DNA from: Musa acuminata AAA Group
Lineage: Eukaryota > Streptophyta > Magnoliopsida > Zingiberales > Musaceae
NCBI RefSeq assembly: GCF_036884655.1
Contig: NC_088339.1
Location: 23,725,001 to 23,789,000, forward strand
Direction of reading: 5' to 3'
Length of the DNA: 64,000 nt
The notes beneath the pieces were generated by a model. The model was not told where the DNA came from and ran no database searches. It worked only from the letters and a program-made list of their open reading frames with translations. Positions 1-13,799 of the stretch are shown in pieces. The number at the start of each line of letters is the position of its first letter. Within the stretch, counting starts at the first letter, position 1. A program made the translations under genes and the position numbers.

Positions 1-1104
1 CGTATCAGTTATTCCTGTACCGATGATACTTGCGGCCTCCTTTGCATGCACTCCGTGTGCTTCGTTATGGTGGTGATTTCTAAGAGCAAGTGACAGTAAA
101 GTCACGTAGATGAACGATGTACTTCTTGGAAAGGCACTCCTAAATAAACAAGTTATCTTCACACAAGATATCGATCAGCAACTATCTCATGGAAGTGATT
201 TATGCTGATGCAGTTGATCTCCTGAGCATGTATAGAGACTTGCAAGAAGCGTATAAGCTGACGACGCATATGAATAGCATGATGTTGCATCAATAATGGA
301 GTAAAGTATAGATAGATTACCATCACTTGCTCTGCAAGTCTCCTCTGGTAAGTTGGCTTCCATTCGAAGCCAGAGAGTGATACGAGTTTGGAAAAAGTCA
401 ATCATGTCAAGGTCGAAAAGAAGAATAGGAAAAGTGAGTAGGAAAACGATCACAGTTGGAAGGTGATCGCGCATTATCTTTATATTTAGATGATAGATTA
501 ATTACATGATGAAATTGGACTTTAATGTAATTTACTTATTGATTATATTACTATAGGATGAATTAATTAAAATCATTTTTAACAGTTAAGTAAGTTGATA
601 ACCTTAAAGAATTTATTATATGAGATTTTGAACTTTAATTTTGGTTAGCAAAATATAACTTAAAAATAAAGGTGGGGGTAAAATAAAATAATATTTATTT
701 TATTTTTAAATTATATATATATATATATATATAAATAATATAATATAATATAATATAACTCTAATTGAAATACATCCAATGATAATCCATTGATAGTAAG
801 GGAATATTGTTAGGTATAAAAATTTATCGGATGAGATTTTCAATTTCGATGTGATAAATTTATAATAATTATTGTGAATAATTATTTTTCTGGTATAATT
901 GATTGGTTGGGTTTCGGGGTGCAGCCACAGATCACGTTATCCTTTAAATCCAGAGCATTGGATAAGAAACGAACGGACGAGAAAATTAACATATATTATT
1001 AGATAAATTGAAGAGTAATTGAATAGGAGCATAAAAAGGGCAGGAAAACAATTATACTGGACTTGGTTTCTGCTTCCGGAAGCTTCTGCTGCTCGTAGAA
1101 AACC
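1..1104. other. Intergenic, upstream of cupin gene
   Basis: No gene is recognised here. The stretch is AT-rich between 480 and 900, with an (AT)n run near 713-732 followed by ATAAT-type repeats. Small open frames exist but have no recognisable family. The last 100-200 bases probably hold the promoter and 5' UTR of the cupin gene. Confidence 0.5.
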
Positions 1105-2827
1105 ATGGCCGGCCCAACCCTGATGGCTCGTACACCGTTCTCTGGCGTTCTCTTCCCAGCTCGAGCGACACGGGCGCAGGAGAAGTGTAGGGATCCAAGG
1201 TTGCTCCGGTTTCGGATCAGGGCGGAGACGATGGTGACGGAGAAGCTGGGGATCAAGGTCGAGCGGAATCCGCCCGAGTCCAGGCTCGCCGAACTCGGCG
1301 TCCGCCAGTGGCCCAAGTATGCTTTTTTTATGGTTGCCTTCTCGTTTTGCTGCAAGTTGGGCTCGTTTATGCGGTCGTGTTAGTTGTTCTCGTGGAGATT
1401 TCTGCGCTTGAGTGGAAATTTTAGGGCGGAGCATCTTCAATTTGTTAAATTGATGTTGCATTTCGGGATCCTGGGCATTCTGCTTGAGGGGATTTGATTG
1501 TGATATGTCATCCAGCACCCTGAAATGTTACGTTGATTAGCAGAGGTGTATAAATTGTGGGGTAATTGGGACGGATAATGAAAGTACTCATTTGGAAAGA
1601 TAAGAGGAAGAGCTAATAGTAAAGAGTGCCGCTTGTAATTATTGCTTACGGCAGAAGTAGAGATTCCAGACATGACATCGTGTAACTGGAGAATAAGCTA
1701 TAGGCTCTCTTAGATCATGATCATGTTAATGCTGCTGTCATCAACGCCAAAGAATGCTTGATTGTTGATCACCAAGAGCTTTTCTCCGAAATGTTCAAAC
1801 TTCATCTCAACAACATCTATTTTGATGCTTGATGTCTTGTTTGTATAAAATCTGTGGTTCCTCCAACTCAGATAAGTCCAACAGATAACTTCTTGTTTTG
1901 TTAATCTGTCGATTTATTTGTCTTTTTTGGTACGAGTGATTCACTGTATGTAGCCATTAAATGGAGACATTTTCTCTAAAGCTTATGATTGTTCCCAAAT
2001 CTCACTAGTTTTATTTTCGTCTGACAACAGCGTAGTGTACGATTCTGCATCTGTCACTTAGGTTCTCTAGAATTGTGTATATGCTTGGTATTCCTGATGT
2101 TATATACTAGTGCTGTTTGAATCCATCAAATCACATAAGTTTCTTGCGTTACTTCACAAGATTCCTAACCCTAGCATCATGCATCACAGAGCAAATAGAC
2201 ATGAAAGGATTGGTGGACATGTCATTCATCTTTCACATTTCCTCGTAAATATTGTTCCATTGCTTCCTCAAATTCCTGATCTTATGATTGTGAGAACATG
2301 TAATTGTGCACCATAGAGCTGTGAGAGTATGGTGTTCTGGTATGCCATTATGTCTATGATATTAAACGATGCAGATGCCCATAAATGAAGATTTTACTGT
2401 TGTTAGATATAATTATAATGGACCATATTATTAACTTGTGTTCTGGATCAAGACTACTTTATTTACTTAGGGAGCCTTAGCGAGACTGTTGTCTTTTTTC
2501 AGCTTCCTATGACATTAACATATATAGATATGCAAATATTTTAATTCTGGATGATTTCTGTTAACATATATGTTCCGTTGTGTGATTAAAGATGTGAGGC
2601 TTTTTTGTTGTGCTTATAGGTGGGGGTGTTCTCCAAGCAAATTCCCATGGAAGTACGTTGCAAAGGAGACATGCTATCTGCTGCAGGGCAAGGTGAAGGT
2701 TTTTCCAGAAGGGCATGGTGATGAGTTTGTAGAGATCCAGGCTGGTGATCTGGTGGAGTTCCCCGAGGGGATGAGTTGCACATGGGATGTATCAGTTACT
2801 GTGGACAAGCATTACTACTTCGATTAG
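1105..2827 (+). CDS. Small cupin-fold (RmlC-like, DUF861) protein
   Basis: Two coding exons, 1105-1316 and 2620-2827, join in phase through a 1.3-kb GT-AG intron (donor after CCCAA, acceptor TTATAG) to give about 139 residues. The second exon carries the cupin_3 signature: KFPWKYVAKETCYLLQGKV, then EIQAGDLVEFPEGMSCTWDV, ending HYYFD. This forms a small beta-barrel. Plant relatives of this size are annotated only as RmlC-like cupins, and the substrate is not known. The first 40 residues are rich in Ala, Arg, Ser and Thr and could be a plastid transit peptide (inference). An internal ATG at 1231 (METMVTEKL region) is an alternative start for a cytosolic form. The open frames on the opposite strand are shadows. 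Confidence 0.85.
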
Positions 2828-5800
2828 TGCCTTGGAACTGCAATGTAGAAGCTTCTTTGCGGACTAACAATGTGAGCTTTAGACATCACCATCTAATGCT
2901 ATCGTGTGCTCAATCTGGACCTTCACACGCATATGTTCTGTAATGCTTATGTTTCTCAAACCTTATGAAGCTATATACACAGTAATGCTAGATGGAGACA
3001 CTTTTTTGGGTTCACATGCGCAGATGACATTAGGAAGCACTTATATCATTCTAATACAGTACATGAATATTTAAGTATGCAATTTTGAAATCCAGAACTC
3101 TTCCTTTTTTTCAATTAAGTTTTAACATCTTACATAATTTCATCTTGGTGCTGCATCTAATGCTATACAGTCTCTTTGTTTCTTTTTTTATTTTTATTGG
3201 CTCAACATGTTATGATGAAAGAATGAATTGTCAGTAAATAGGCAGCATATTTCATACATGACCTCCGTGTCAGTATTATTTGAGAGTTATTGACTTTCAT
3301 AGTACTTTGAGGGTTTGACCATAGTAGTTGCATAAGTTGGTATATCAACCATGATACTACTTTCACAGGGTGTTACACAATAAAACTATTATAGGGTGTA
3401 ATATTAACCGAGCAAGTTTGGTCTTGTGTTGCAAAAGAGTATGCATAACCATCTTTGTGGCTAGTTTATATGCATGTGTAATGTCTCAAGTAAACTTGGA
3501 ATTATTGCCCAAACTTTAGACAAAATTGCACATCATTTTGCAACCAAGTTTATTAATTATTCTGGCTAGAGAAAAACATACAGGCTTGATCATGCACACT
3601 CTTCTCTATATTAATGGAGCTAAAAGTAGTTAAAGCTGTGATGGTTAACCAGGAGTCAATACTCTCCAATGGAGCAGTGATGCTCTTATTAAAGTTGTAT
3701 TTATAACCTTTTGTTATAAATGCCATTAGATTAGTTGGCCTGCCATGTTAGGGTCCTTCTGTGGTAGACTTCATAACCTTGTGAACCAGACCTAACCTTA
3801 GTTAGCTGTTTATTCCCATATTATGGGAGGAGCACAAAACTGTAGTCAAGCCTTTAGACATGTTCTTGGACTAATTGTAGAAGGCCAAGGTCAAGGTCTA
3901 CTGAGATGTAGTTTCTGTTGGTGAGCAGTCACAGCTTCAGTTGACATAAAAGAAGCTTACATTAACTGATGCTGTGACCTTGTGAAGTCTAATCGCAAAA
4001 GAAAATAGAACATAATTATGACACTAGGAAACTATAGTTGGTTTTCTTCCATTGTGCTTTCCATTGCAGGATATCTTCCATTGTGCTTTCCATTGCAAGA
4101 AGAGGGCATTAGGAAAAGCTTGAAGGGAAATAAACAAGTAAAGGGGAAAGGATAGGAAGAATAGAATTGGGCTGATTTGGTAGAAGGGTTGTGGTTCTGA
4201 GACAATAAATAGGGCATTACAGCAGTGGAAGGGAGCACAAATTGGAAGATAGAGAAAGCAGAATATTTACAGGACTGAGGGAAAAAGAGAAAGGTTTACA
4301 AGGTTGTGACCAACAAAAATAGAGTATGGGTTTCTGCTTTGCTTGCACTATCATGATTCAAGCAAAGGCCATAGCACTGGAGTAAACTTTCCATTCCTCC
4401 AAAGGAGCTATTGCCTTCACTACTAGCATGGCATCTTTTATGAAAATAATGATCATATGCCAAGGAAAATTAATATTAGCATTTGAATTTCAATTGTGTA
4501 TTAAATAAACTCAGTTGATCATTTTTCCTTTTTTTTAGGATGCACAATAAACTCAATGTCCAGTGGTACCTTAAGTTTAGGGTGAATGTCATTGAGTTAA
4601 GAGCTTGTGTCTAAGGAGAGCATACAAGTCATCAACTGACTTGGGAAGCTCTTCTCATTTCAGACATTTAGTGTAGTTTTTCATGCATGATTGAACTTGA
4701 GTTAATCCCCCCATCTGTTCAAACATCCTATAAGTAGTTTCAAGATCTTGGTAGATGATTACCCTTCTTTAAGGATGAACGTTTCCTGAATGCAATCCTT
4801 CTTTGTAAGCATCAAGATTTGCTTAAAGACACTCTTGATATAAGTCTCATTATTCACCATTGAGGTTTGAGCCTGGCATTCAAAATCCTAATCAATTCTT
4901 AGCTGAACAATGGGTCAAAAAAAGGTGGATAACATTGGTACATGTGAGATGCTTATTATATCTTTTAAACTTTCCATGCTCAAGTATCTCCTAAATGTTG
5001 AGCAATAATTTCCATTACAGGGCACCTTCTCTTTAGATCTAGATGATATCCTTCAACATGTTAGCAGAAGAGGGGCATGTAAACTTTCAAGTTGGAATTT
5101 TAGCACATCAGACTGTTTCAGCAATCCCTATTGATAAGTTACTGCAGAAATTGCTGCCTTTTTCTTTTCATTTCTGCATCTTTTACATCAGTGACACATT
5201 ATTCTTCAATATCTCCTTTATTCCAGCTTTGCTTCACTCAAGATCTTTGTTGAATCTCTTTTGCCACCCTTTAATTTTGTGATGTTTCCTTTGTTCCTGG
5301 AATTCCTTTTACCAGCTTCTGAAAGCAGAGTTTGAATTTGCTGAACAACAACAATTTGCTTTATCATAATTCCACTGAGAGAACTGTTATTATTATTATT
5401 ATTTTTCTTCTCCTTCAACTAGTATTATCAGAGTCCTATCATAGTTATCATAGAGACTGAAGGCAGATACAAAATCTAATCAAAGTTGCACAAAGCTCAT
5501 ACAGTAACACTAAAATCCTCACAAAGGAGAACAAAGGAAATTGCAAGTGGGAAGAGCTGATGCAGCTGTCCAATTATGAGGCAGCCATAAACTGAACACA
5601 TTCAAGGAATCAAACACAAAATCCTCTTCCAAATTTGCAAAAGCCCAATGCACAATCTATTCTGCAAATAAGCACACCCTACATCAAGAACAATGCTTTT
5701 GTTCATTCCATAAATCACCACCACTGGTGGCTTTACACATTAAATGCCATTACCAAAGCTGCATATTAGAGAAAAGAGAATGGAATAGGAAGGAAAGCAT

Positions 5801-6682
5801 GTGGTGAGTAAATTTGGGAAACCTGGTGGTTGTGGCAGCAATTAGATGGGATTTTGATGGCACACTGATCACAAGTCATAGGCTCCTGTTGAACCTTGAG
5901 TTGTCAGCCAAACACACCTCATCTCAAACAGCTGCAGAACCAGAAACAAAGCTCACCTTATCCCCTCTTCCTCCACACATCCAGTAAAATGGGCAAAACC
6001 TTCTCACCCACAGAATGCCTTTTGCCATAAAAATCATTGGCACTTGATTTATTTGCTATAGATCAAGTAAATGATTGGAATAATACGAATACAAGTTTGA
6101 CCATGGTTGGTCTGATATTGATAACCATGCTAAATATGAAGCAGATGAGTATTATACCTGTACATGTTGACAGCTTCTTTCATGACAGTTCTTGATGTGG
6201 CTGTTCTCGGACATGTAATCATTACATAATATGAAAAACATAAATGCAAAGATAATTTTAATTATTTGTTTAACAAGCATCGACTGAAAAATGAACATAT
6301 ATGAACTGAACGGACTTAGTCTTGTAAGCAACTATCTAGAACAAAATCCTTTTTGATAAGGATTGTGGGATACCCAAGCTTTCTTTATGCAAATGATTTA
6401 TAGACCACCAATCCATGTAAAACATCAAGAAATCCATGAAAGCAGAAATATCATATACAAAATAAGTAAAATAGGTATTCGAAAGGAAGCATTTCATTCA
6501 ACAAGCTAAGACATGTCTGGAAAGATAATGCGGGCAGATTCAGTTTGCTAATGCTAAATGTCTGTAACTAATAAACCATACTAGTCCAAGGTAAGATCAA
6601 GGAAACTCCAGTGTGTAGTCCCATTTCCTGCTGCATCTAAAGCCCTTGTATCTAAAACAAAAGACACATACTTCCTGTTCCT
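2828..6682. other. Intergenic, between cupin and Alfin-like genes
   Basis: Nothing with recognisable coding potential is seen. Base composition is ordinary and AT-rich. The only structure noted is a 29-bp direct duplication at 4045-4102. The last few hundred bases should contain the 3' UTR of the minus-strand Alfin-like gene. Confidence 0.5.
4045..4102. repeat. 29-bp tandem duplication
   Basis: Two adjacent copies of a 29-bp unit begin TCTTCCATTGTGCTTTCC at 4045 and 4074. They are nearly identical, so this is a recent local duplication. No function is suggested. Confidence 0.8.
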
Positions 6683-9600
6683 TCATGTTCGAACCCTCTT
6701 GGTAGTGCAAGCAGGGCACTTGTATTGTTTGATGTGCTCAGCCCGTGCAGGAGTGATCTTAACACATTTCCCATGGAACCATTTTTCACAAATGTCACAG
6801 CATATCCAAAACTCGTCATTGGCGTAGTTGTCTCCACATGCACCACATAGAGTATTTCCATGATCTTCCTCGTCCTTATCCTCTCCTTCACTATGTTCCT
6901 CCGTCGGTGGAGCCATCTTTGAGGCTTTTGCATGGGACTCTGATGGTCTCGACGACTGAAATAACAGAGGAAAAGAAATAGGAAATCATATCAATGACAA
7001 AGAGGCAATGTATACCAAACAAGTAACCAAACTACCTTTGAACTATATTTGTTGCTCTTGCCATTGCTGCTAGGGGTTTTATCTTTGGATTGTTTCTTGG
7101 TGATTCCCGTCACAACTTCATATATGGTTGGAAGGCTATTGATCATTTGGAAGAGCTGGTTCCTGCAATTACGCAGTACAAAATATCAAGCAGCAGGTGC
7201 ATTTCGCTCATGTTTTTCTTTTTTAATCCAAATGCTAAAGAGAAGTGAATTCGTGTAATTTAAAATTAGATATACAGAAATGACTTCTTTCAATATTCGT
7301 TTATAACTTTATGTGGTCAACCTTTGCTACCATTTGATGGAATGCCAGCACAATGCCTTATAATTATACAAGCTGGATTAGCAGTTCATCAAATAATGAG
7401 CTAGCAAGGCAATAAAACACCACAAACGATCATGATGCACAAGAGTGAAAGTTTGTTGGTCTAACCTCAAGATATATATGCACAACAGAATACACCCCAC
7501 AACAAAGAAGAAAGTTTTCGCTTAGAAGGGAGTAATCAATGTAACTAGCAGATCTGGATCACATAGTGGAGCATAGTAGCATTAAGATTATTGCATGGAG
7601 CCTAAAGGGTAGTAGAATTTGGAAACTGGATGCAAGTCAAAAAGGATTCTGAACAAGAATCAACAGGTCTCTCACCAGGCAAGTGACATATTAAAAAAAA
7701 TGGTTATACAATATTGAAAATTCAAGAAAGTTGCAGAACGGGAAGGACATAAGATGCATAGCAACTTAAGTGTATATATCAAAAGTTTCAATTGACTTTA
7801 GACAGTTTTATTTAACGACTTGACTGTTTGTTTGTAGCCCTTGATTTCGGAACTACAGAGTTATTGAATTTTGCATTAGCATATGGACAATCAAGTGGAA
7901 CACAGTTTGGCAATTTTTCTGGGATAGGAGGGATCATTAAACCTAAAGGATAACATCTATGGAATGGTTCTACTAAAAACATGATCAAGAATTTTACACA
8001 CAAGTTTTTTTTGTCGTGCCAACAAATAGTCATTTATTCCAAGTTAACTTAAAGAGGGAGGAAAGCTATACTCATGCTCCTTTTACTCCAAAACAATAGC
8101 CTATTAGATTCCTAGGAAAAACTCCTTAGAACAAGTAAATCACTCTCCTAACCAGAGTTTTAACCAGTTCAAGGGGAAAAGCCTTCCAAAGATCTAAATT
8201 AGAGAGAAATAAAAACTTTATTGCTGGAAAATGACTGCCAAATAGCAAAAGTAGTCGATAGGGTCTCTGGATAGGTCATGTAGGCTTAATATTGCCCAAT
8301 CCTAATGACTAGTCTTCTAACAAATATTTGTGTTTCCTGTCTTTTCCACTGATGGCTGCTACTTTTCTTTGAAGTTACTGTGTTGTATTCATCAGAAATG
8401 TTGGACGCCCAGAAGGAAAGAGAGGATCATGTCTGATCCTTTCGCTGCTTCAGTTGGTCAAAAGATATCAATACATAAAATTTGCATATAAACAAAGAGT
8501 TATAATGGGTAAACAACTATAACATAATTGAACAGTACTTGCCTGTCTTATGCACTCATCAGAATTTGTCAACTGGTACTGAAGATATCAATGCGTAAAA
8601 TTACACATGCAAAGAGTTATAACGGGTGAAAATGAACCATCAAAGGAATTATTAGTGCAAAGCCAACTCATTGAACAACTAAAAATTCTCAAATAAAAAA
8701 AACAAAATTCGTTAAGTATTTCATTCTTTCAGTTACAGTGATAGTATCGAAAAACATATTGTTCATACAACAATCCTCACAATTAGAATGGGCCCTCTAT
8801 AATTTTCTATATCATCCAAAGAATAAAAGGAAAATGTTCCTTCAAGTTTATTAACCCTCTTGCAAGGTTTTAATGTCAAATTGATTCCACAAAATTGAAC
8901 TATTTTTCTAATACAACACTAAGAAACTTTCCATAAAAATTTCCACCTGAGCCTTATCAAAATCAGAAATCAAATAAGAAGTCCGATATTCACAAAGTAA
9001 ATCAGAACTTCTCTAGAAAATCGAAGTTCAAAGGTTTCGGATTCATCATTAAAGCTTATAATGGGATACAAATTGGTCTTACAAGCAAGGTTCGCCGTAC
9101 CGCAACATATCACTTGGTGCGGATAATACATATCAGTCCAACGGGGGACTGGTATGAGCGGTACATCGGTGTGCCCCAATGTACCATATGTTGGTATGTT
9201 CGGTACATACCGTACCGATAGTTGGTAAATATATCAGTACGGACCAGTAAGATGAACCATGTCTGTAATTATACATTTCTTTAAAATTATCAAAAATATG
9301 CCAGAAATGGTAATAGTTGGGTGGATTTGGCCTAACTGACTAATTAATATTAACTAGAGATGGATCACAGTCTCAAGCAGTAGACAGTTAGGAATTGGAC
9401 AACTATGGCTCGCCCAAGGATCATCACGATCGAGGCCCAATCCTGAGTAGTTCACAAAATATCTTGTTTGAAATTTTGATAAGCAACGACCAATTTTCAA
9501 AGCATGTTAGACAATTCATAGAAGTTTCCACCTTGTCCTTGCAAAAACCATGGCTAGACAATTCTTTAACACCAATCTAATGTCAAAGCAACCCATAAAT

Positions 9601-11851
9601 CTAGCAAATAATTGCCAATCTTTTGACCTTCTCCAACAAATCAAACAAAGTTTGAAATGCAACCATCAAAATGCAAGCAAATATTAAAAAACTGATAGAA
9701 TTCTGAGGCAGCACAACCCTTCAAAGACATGCGTTATATAAATGTTTTAAGAAAAAATGGAACTAAAAACTGAAAAAGCAGATCTATAAACACAAATCTT
9801 TGGTGGAAGAACACCAAGGAGCTGGAAGCCTTAGTAAAAAGGCATATGCATCTCTTGGTGTAGAAAATTCAAATAAAACTAAAAAAGTAAGTAACAAATA
9901 TTAAGGTACCTGGATTCTTTATCAAACCCAAAGCGTGCACCAAAGTAGAAAGCAACAGCTAATAACCATGCATCACTGTGAACTGCAACTAGTGACAACC
10001 AATCCTTTTCGCCCATTCCATCACGAGCAAAGTTTATACCTAATGCTGGTTCTGGAAGCTCGGGAGGAACTTCCTCGACTGGCAAGTTCACTTCCCAAGT
10101 CTCGTTAGGCAGACCATATAGACATAAATTCTCTTTTTCTGCAAAAAAATCACAGTTAGCATAAGATGTACAACCAAATAATTTCATGAAAGAATGCAGT
10201 GCAAAAAACTTGTCCTTGAACTATGTTTTTTGGTACAAAATCATACTAAGAATGCAATAGCTGAAAACTAAGTCCATTTGTTTATTATTTTGGACAATAA
10301 ATAGTCAAAGCTTAAGTACATCAAACGATCAGAAGATCAAACAATCACAGATACTATATCGATCATTTGATGGTCATGAGGCTAAAGATCTTAAAGCTGT
10401 TATAAAAGATATGGAAATATGAACCTTCTAAATCTTTTAGAAAAATGCAAGTACATATAAAAGAGAAAATTGTATAAATGAAGGTAACAAAAATGTTTTC
10501 ATTATTTATTTTTTAAAGAACAAGTGGCACATCATCCAAACAAGTACAAACACTACAACTGAAAGCATGAAATGCTATGAAGTACCAGAAGAATTTAGAC
10601 TCCACCCTGATATGAAATTTGGAAATCCAATTTACTATTTACTGCATATAAGTAAAAGAAAGAGGATGAGCCTTGGTATAACGGTAAGATTACTTCTTTA
10701 CAACTTGGGAGATCAGGGTATAAGTCGCAGAACCAGTTTCTTTAAATAATTAAAGGTAAGGCTACGTATATTGACCCTCTCCAGATCTTGCATTAGCGGG
10801 AGCCTCATGCACTGTATATGCTCTTTTTCCTTATAAGTAAAAGAAAACAAGGTATCAACACAAATTGTTCACTTCCTTTACAAAGAATCGACTAGGAGCA
10901 TAATGACTGCGAGAAGGATAGTGGGAAGTATTTGCATAGTAATTTATAAACTGTTTTGAATTTGAAAATAATTCTTCCTATTCATCAAAATCATGTCTCA
11001 GTCCCTTCAAACAGCATGAAATCATTGGGTGCCACTCTTATTCAGAGTATACTTGGGGTATCTGAAGTGACTATTTTATCACCAACGTCTGTTTAAAGCA
11101 TCCTCCTTCCCATTATCTCCATTTGCAGGAAGTGTAAAATTCGGAAATAAAGGGTTTCTAAATTTTGACCCAACACACTCCCATTCCATCATGCCTCTCT
11201 TTTACTTTCTTTTTTCTTTTTCATTTCTCTCTCTTGTGCTTCCAGGAAACAGTTTCTTATATCCATCTCCACTTCCCATCATCGATTACCCCAATTAGGG
11301 TCTCACTTCCTATTAGCAGATTCATATTGTGAGAGTGCATGCCAAAGTAGTCAAGTAATCTTAGAGGAGAGCCGACTCATAATCCTTTGGCATCCGACCT
11401 GTACCTCAAATCTGCATTTCTTCACAAACTTCTTCATTTTTTGACCTTTTCTTGTTGCTTTAGATGCTTCTCGAACACTATAACAACTAAAGTCGTCAAC
11501 TTAGGCGAAAACAAAAGACTTTTTTCCTTGTATTTTTCGTCCGCAACGAAATCGCAACATGAAGAAAGGAAGCAGAAACCCTATTTCTACAACGAATGCT
11601 GATGCCAAAGTATCCAATCGAAAGCAAGAGAACTCACCAGGATCGCATTTCTGGTAGAACTTCTCAACATCTGCAACAAAAAAGTAAGAAAATAATGAAG
11701 CATTCGAATTCTAAACGGGAAAAGGAGGAACAAAACACTTCTTTTTGATACCGGTGGTGAGAGCCTTGACTATTCCGGCTCGCCGGCCTCGGAAATCCCT
11801 AAACACATCCTCCGGCGTCCGCGAATTGTAACCCTCTGTCCCCCCTTCCAT
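6683..11851 (-). CDS. Alfin1-like PHD-finger protein
   Basis: Five exons on the minus strand: 11851-11752, 11670-11638, 10138-9910, 7162-7036 and 6955-6683. They join in phase to 253 residues, the usual Alfin1-like length. The N-terminal Alfin domain starts [20 protein letters not shown] and continues through [11 protein letters not shown] and [20 protein letters not shown] variable Ser/Lys and acidic linker follows. The C-terminal C4HC3 PHD finger covers about residues 200-246 ([30 protein letters not shown]). This family is nuclear and its PHD finger reads H3K4me2/3; members act in salt-stress and seed-gene regulation. Introns 2 and 3 are long and carry a SINE and a MITE. Which AL paralogue this is cannot be decided here. 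Confidence 0.95.
9086..9261. mobile_element. Old TACCG-rich MITE copy (intron 3 of Alfin-like gene)
   Basis: About 176 bp opening CAAGGTTCGCCGTACCG and closing with GAACCATG, the inverted-terminal pattern of the copies at 40516-41176 and 42918-43167. The inside is rich in GTACCG and CGGTAC. Flanking 8-mers do not match convincingly, so the target duplication has decayed or the borders are slightly off. Confidence 0.6.
10662..10831 (+). mobile_element. Au-type SINE with 15-bp target duplication
   Basis: A 170-bp element flanked by an exact direct repeat, TATAAGTAAAAGAAA, at 10647-10661 and 10832-10846. The head resembles a tRNA-derived Pol III promoter (A-box-like TGGTATAACGGTAAG). The body has the order known from plant Au SINEs: GGTAAGGCTACGTATA, then TGACCCTCTCCAGATC, then GCGGGAGCCTCATGCACT, ending in a T-rich tail. 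It lies in intron 2 of the Alfin-like gene, antisense to it. The family call is from memory of the Au consensus. Confidence 0.85.
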
Positions 11852-12143
11852 CTTGGTCTCCCACGGCAACCCAAAACAGGGACTTCGCCACCAAAATGCT
11901 CCAGAAAACAGACACCACACGAACAAGAAGGAAAATGTCAAGTTCTGGTACCGAATGGGAGTAGGTTTTACTTCCGAGAGAGGGGGGAAGTCGCTCGGAC
12001 TCCACCGCGAGAACGGGGAAGCGAAGAGGGGGAGACGAAAGGGGGGAAAGGAGAGGGTTTTGAAAGGTTTCTTCTTCCTGGTTTTCTCCTCTGGCTTTTC
12101 CTTCTCATGTTCTGCTCACCACGTGGTGACGCGACACCTTTAT

Positions 12144-12264
12144 GTGTCACGGTAACGCTTGCTCTCGTAACGCTTTCCGTGACCAACGCCCATAATGTAA
12201 CGCTATCCGATATATTCATACACGTAACACGATATTTTCATGTAACGCTTTCTATTGTAACGGT
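12144..12264. promoter_or_regulatory. Cluster of GTAACG motifs upstream of Alfin-like gene
   Basis: Within about 120 bp the word GTAAC occurs six times, mostly as GTAACG with GTAACGCT recurring, plus CGTAACACG. It lies about 300 bp upstream of the Alfin-like start codon. CGTTAC/GTAACG words resemble MYB-type core sites, but factor binding is only inferred. Confidence 0.3.
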
Positions 12265-13727
12265 TTATAAATGCTGGCCCTTCCACCAATATCAAATGTA
12301 TTGTAAAAAATACTAAAAATATAAAATATTTATCCAAGAAAATTAATATTTTCTATCACTCACAGAGATATAGCAAAAAAAAAGTATAATGTGTCATAAC
12401 ATTATTTTTGCATTAATATCATCAAGAAAATGAATTTAATTTTTTCACATGCAATATATTTTAATATTTGAATTTATTATTCATCATAAGACAGTAATAG
12501 TTCAGTTGGTAAAAATAATTTTAAACCTTTTTTAGAGGACTTCTATTAATTTTTATCAACCCAAAATTGAACTTCAACTTAAAAGAAAAACTATTACTCA
12601 AGTTTAAACCACTGAAAATATTAATAGTAGATTCAATTATAAAGATATTAATGGAGTTTGAAAACATGTATAATGAAAATTCATGAGCACAATAGGTTGA
12701 TGGTGCTGATGATATGGTAAAGATTTAGTAGCTGAAGGGAAAGAACAATCCATTCTCCAACTCCCAAAGGAAGTCTTCTATGAATTGATTAATCTTCATG
12801 AGGAATGATACTATTTGTGAAACAAATATGATAGAAATAGCTCAAATGAAGATGGTTGATGTTCCTGTGGGGACACTGATGTGCATCACCTACCAGAACC
12901 AAGTAAAGAACTCATATCTTAGAATGTTGTGATCCTTTTTTCTTGCAAGATAGAGACGGGAAGTGCATTTGTTTCAGATCATAAATAGAATGACTCAGAT
13001 GGGAACCAATGTTAATTTAAGTGCTGCTGTGGTGGTTCTTTTCTCACAAAATATTTCTTTGCCAAGAGCTCATCAGTAACTTTTAAGGGTGTATTATCCA
13101 GATGAACACTTCAGTAATTGATGCAAGAACAGATGGGTGTCAGTTTGACCATTACTACAGTGAAAACATATCATCCTGACAAACTACCAAATGTCTGAAC
13201 TCTAGAAATGAATGTAGCTGCAGGTAATCAATCACACATTCCTCTGCAGAGAAATCCTTTTTAGTCAGCAAAGTCTGTGAGCAAAAGAAGGTGCGTCTTT
13301 CTAGAATCCAGCTGGAATATTTTGTGTACATCAAAATTAATGTTTCAGAATCAAGAGTAATTTTAGTATGAAATAATTCATATGGTTTAGGACTAAAAGC
13401 TTTGTAAATAATGTTCACCATATTTACTTAGAACTATGACAAATACATTCACCACTATCCTAGTATGAGGTCAATTTTGGTTTGGAAGAACACTAATTGT
13501 TCTGATTTCCTTATGATCCTTCCTTGAATTCTTCTTTCTCCCTGAATGCTAGACATGAGCATGATCCTAATGGCAATTATGGAAGATTTGCCAAATAACT
13601 TTTGCTGCTCTGTGCTGTATAAACTTCCTTCTCAGTATTGTCTTCTTCCCATGCCAGACATGTAACAACTGATTTAGGAATAGTTAGCCTATAGAAAGGT
13701 TTTCCTTGGTGATGACTAAACCTCAGA

Positions 13728-13729
<2 letters not shown>

Positions 13730-13780
<51 letters not shown>

Positions 13781-13799
13781 TCACACACACACACACATC
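13730..13799. repeat. (TC)n / (CA)n compound microsatellite
   Basis: A long TC run interrupted once by TG, passing directly into ACACACACAC. It is a simple-sequence repeat in intergenic DNA. Confidence 0.95.

Noticed and set aside
937..1518. Minus-strand open frame of 193 codons
   Set aside because: It lies antisense to cupin exon 1 and its intron and resembles no family. It is a shadow of GC-rich coding sequence.
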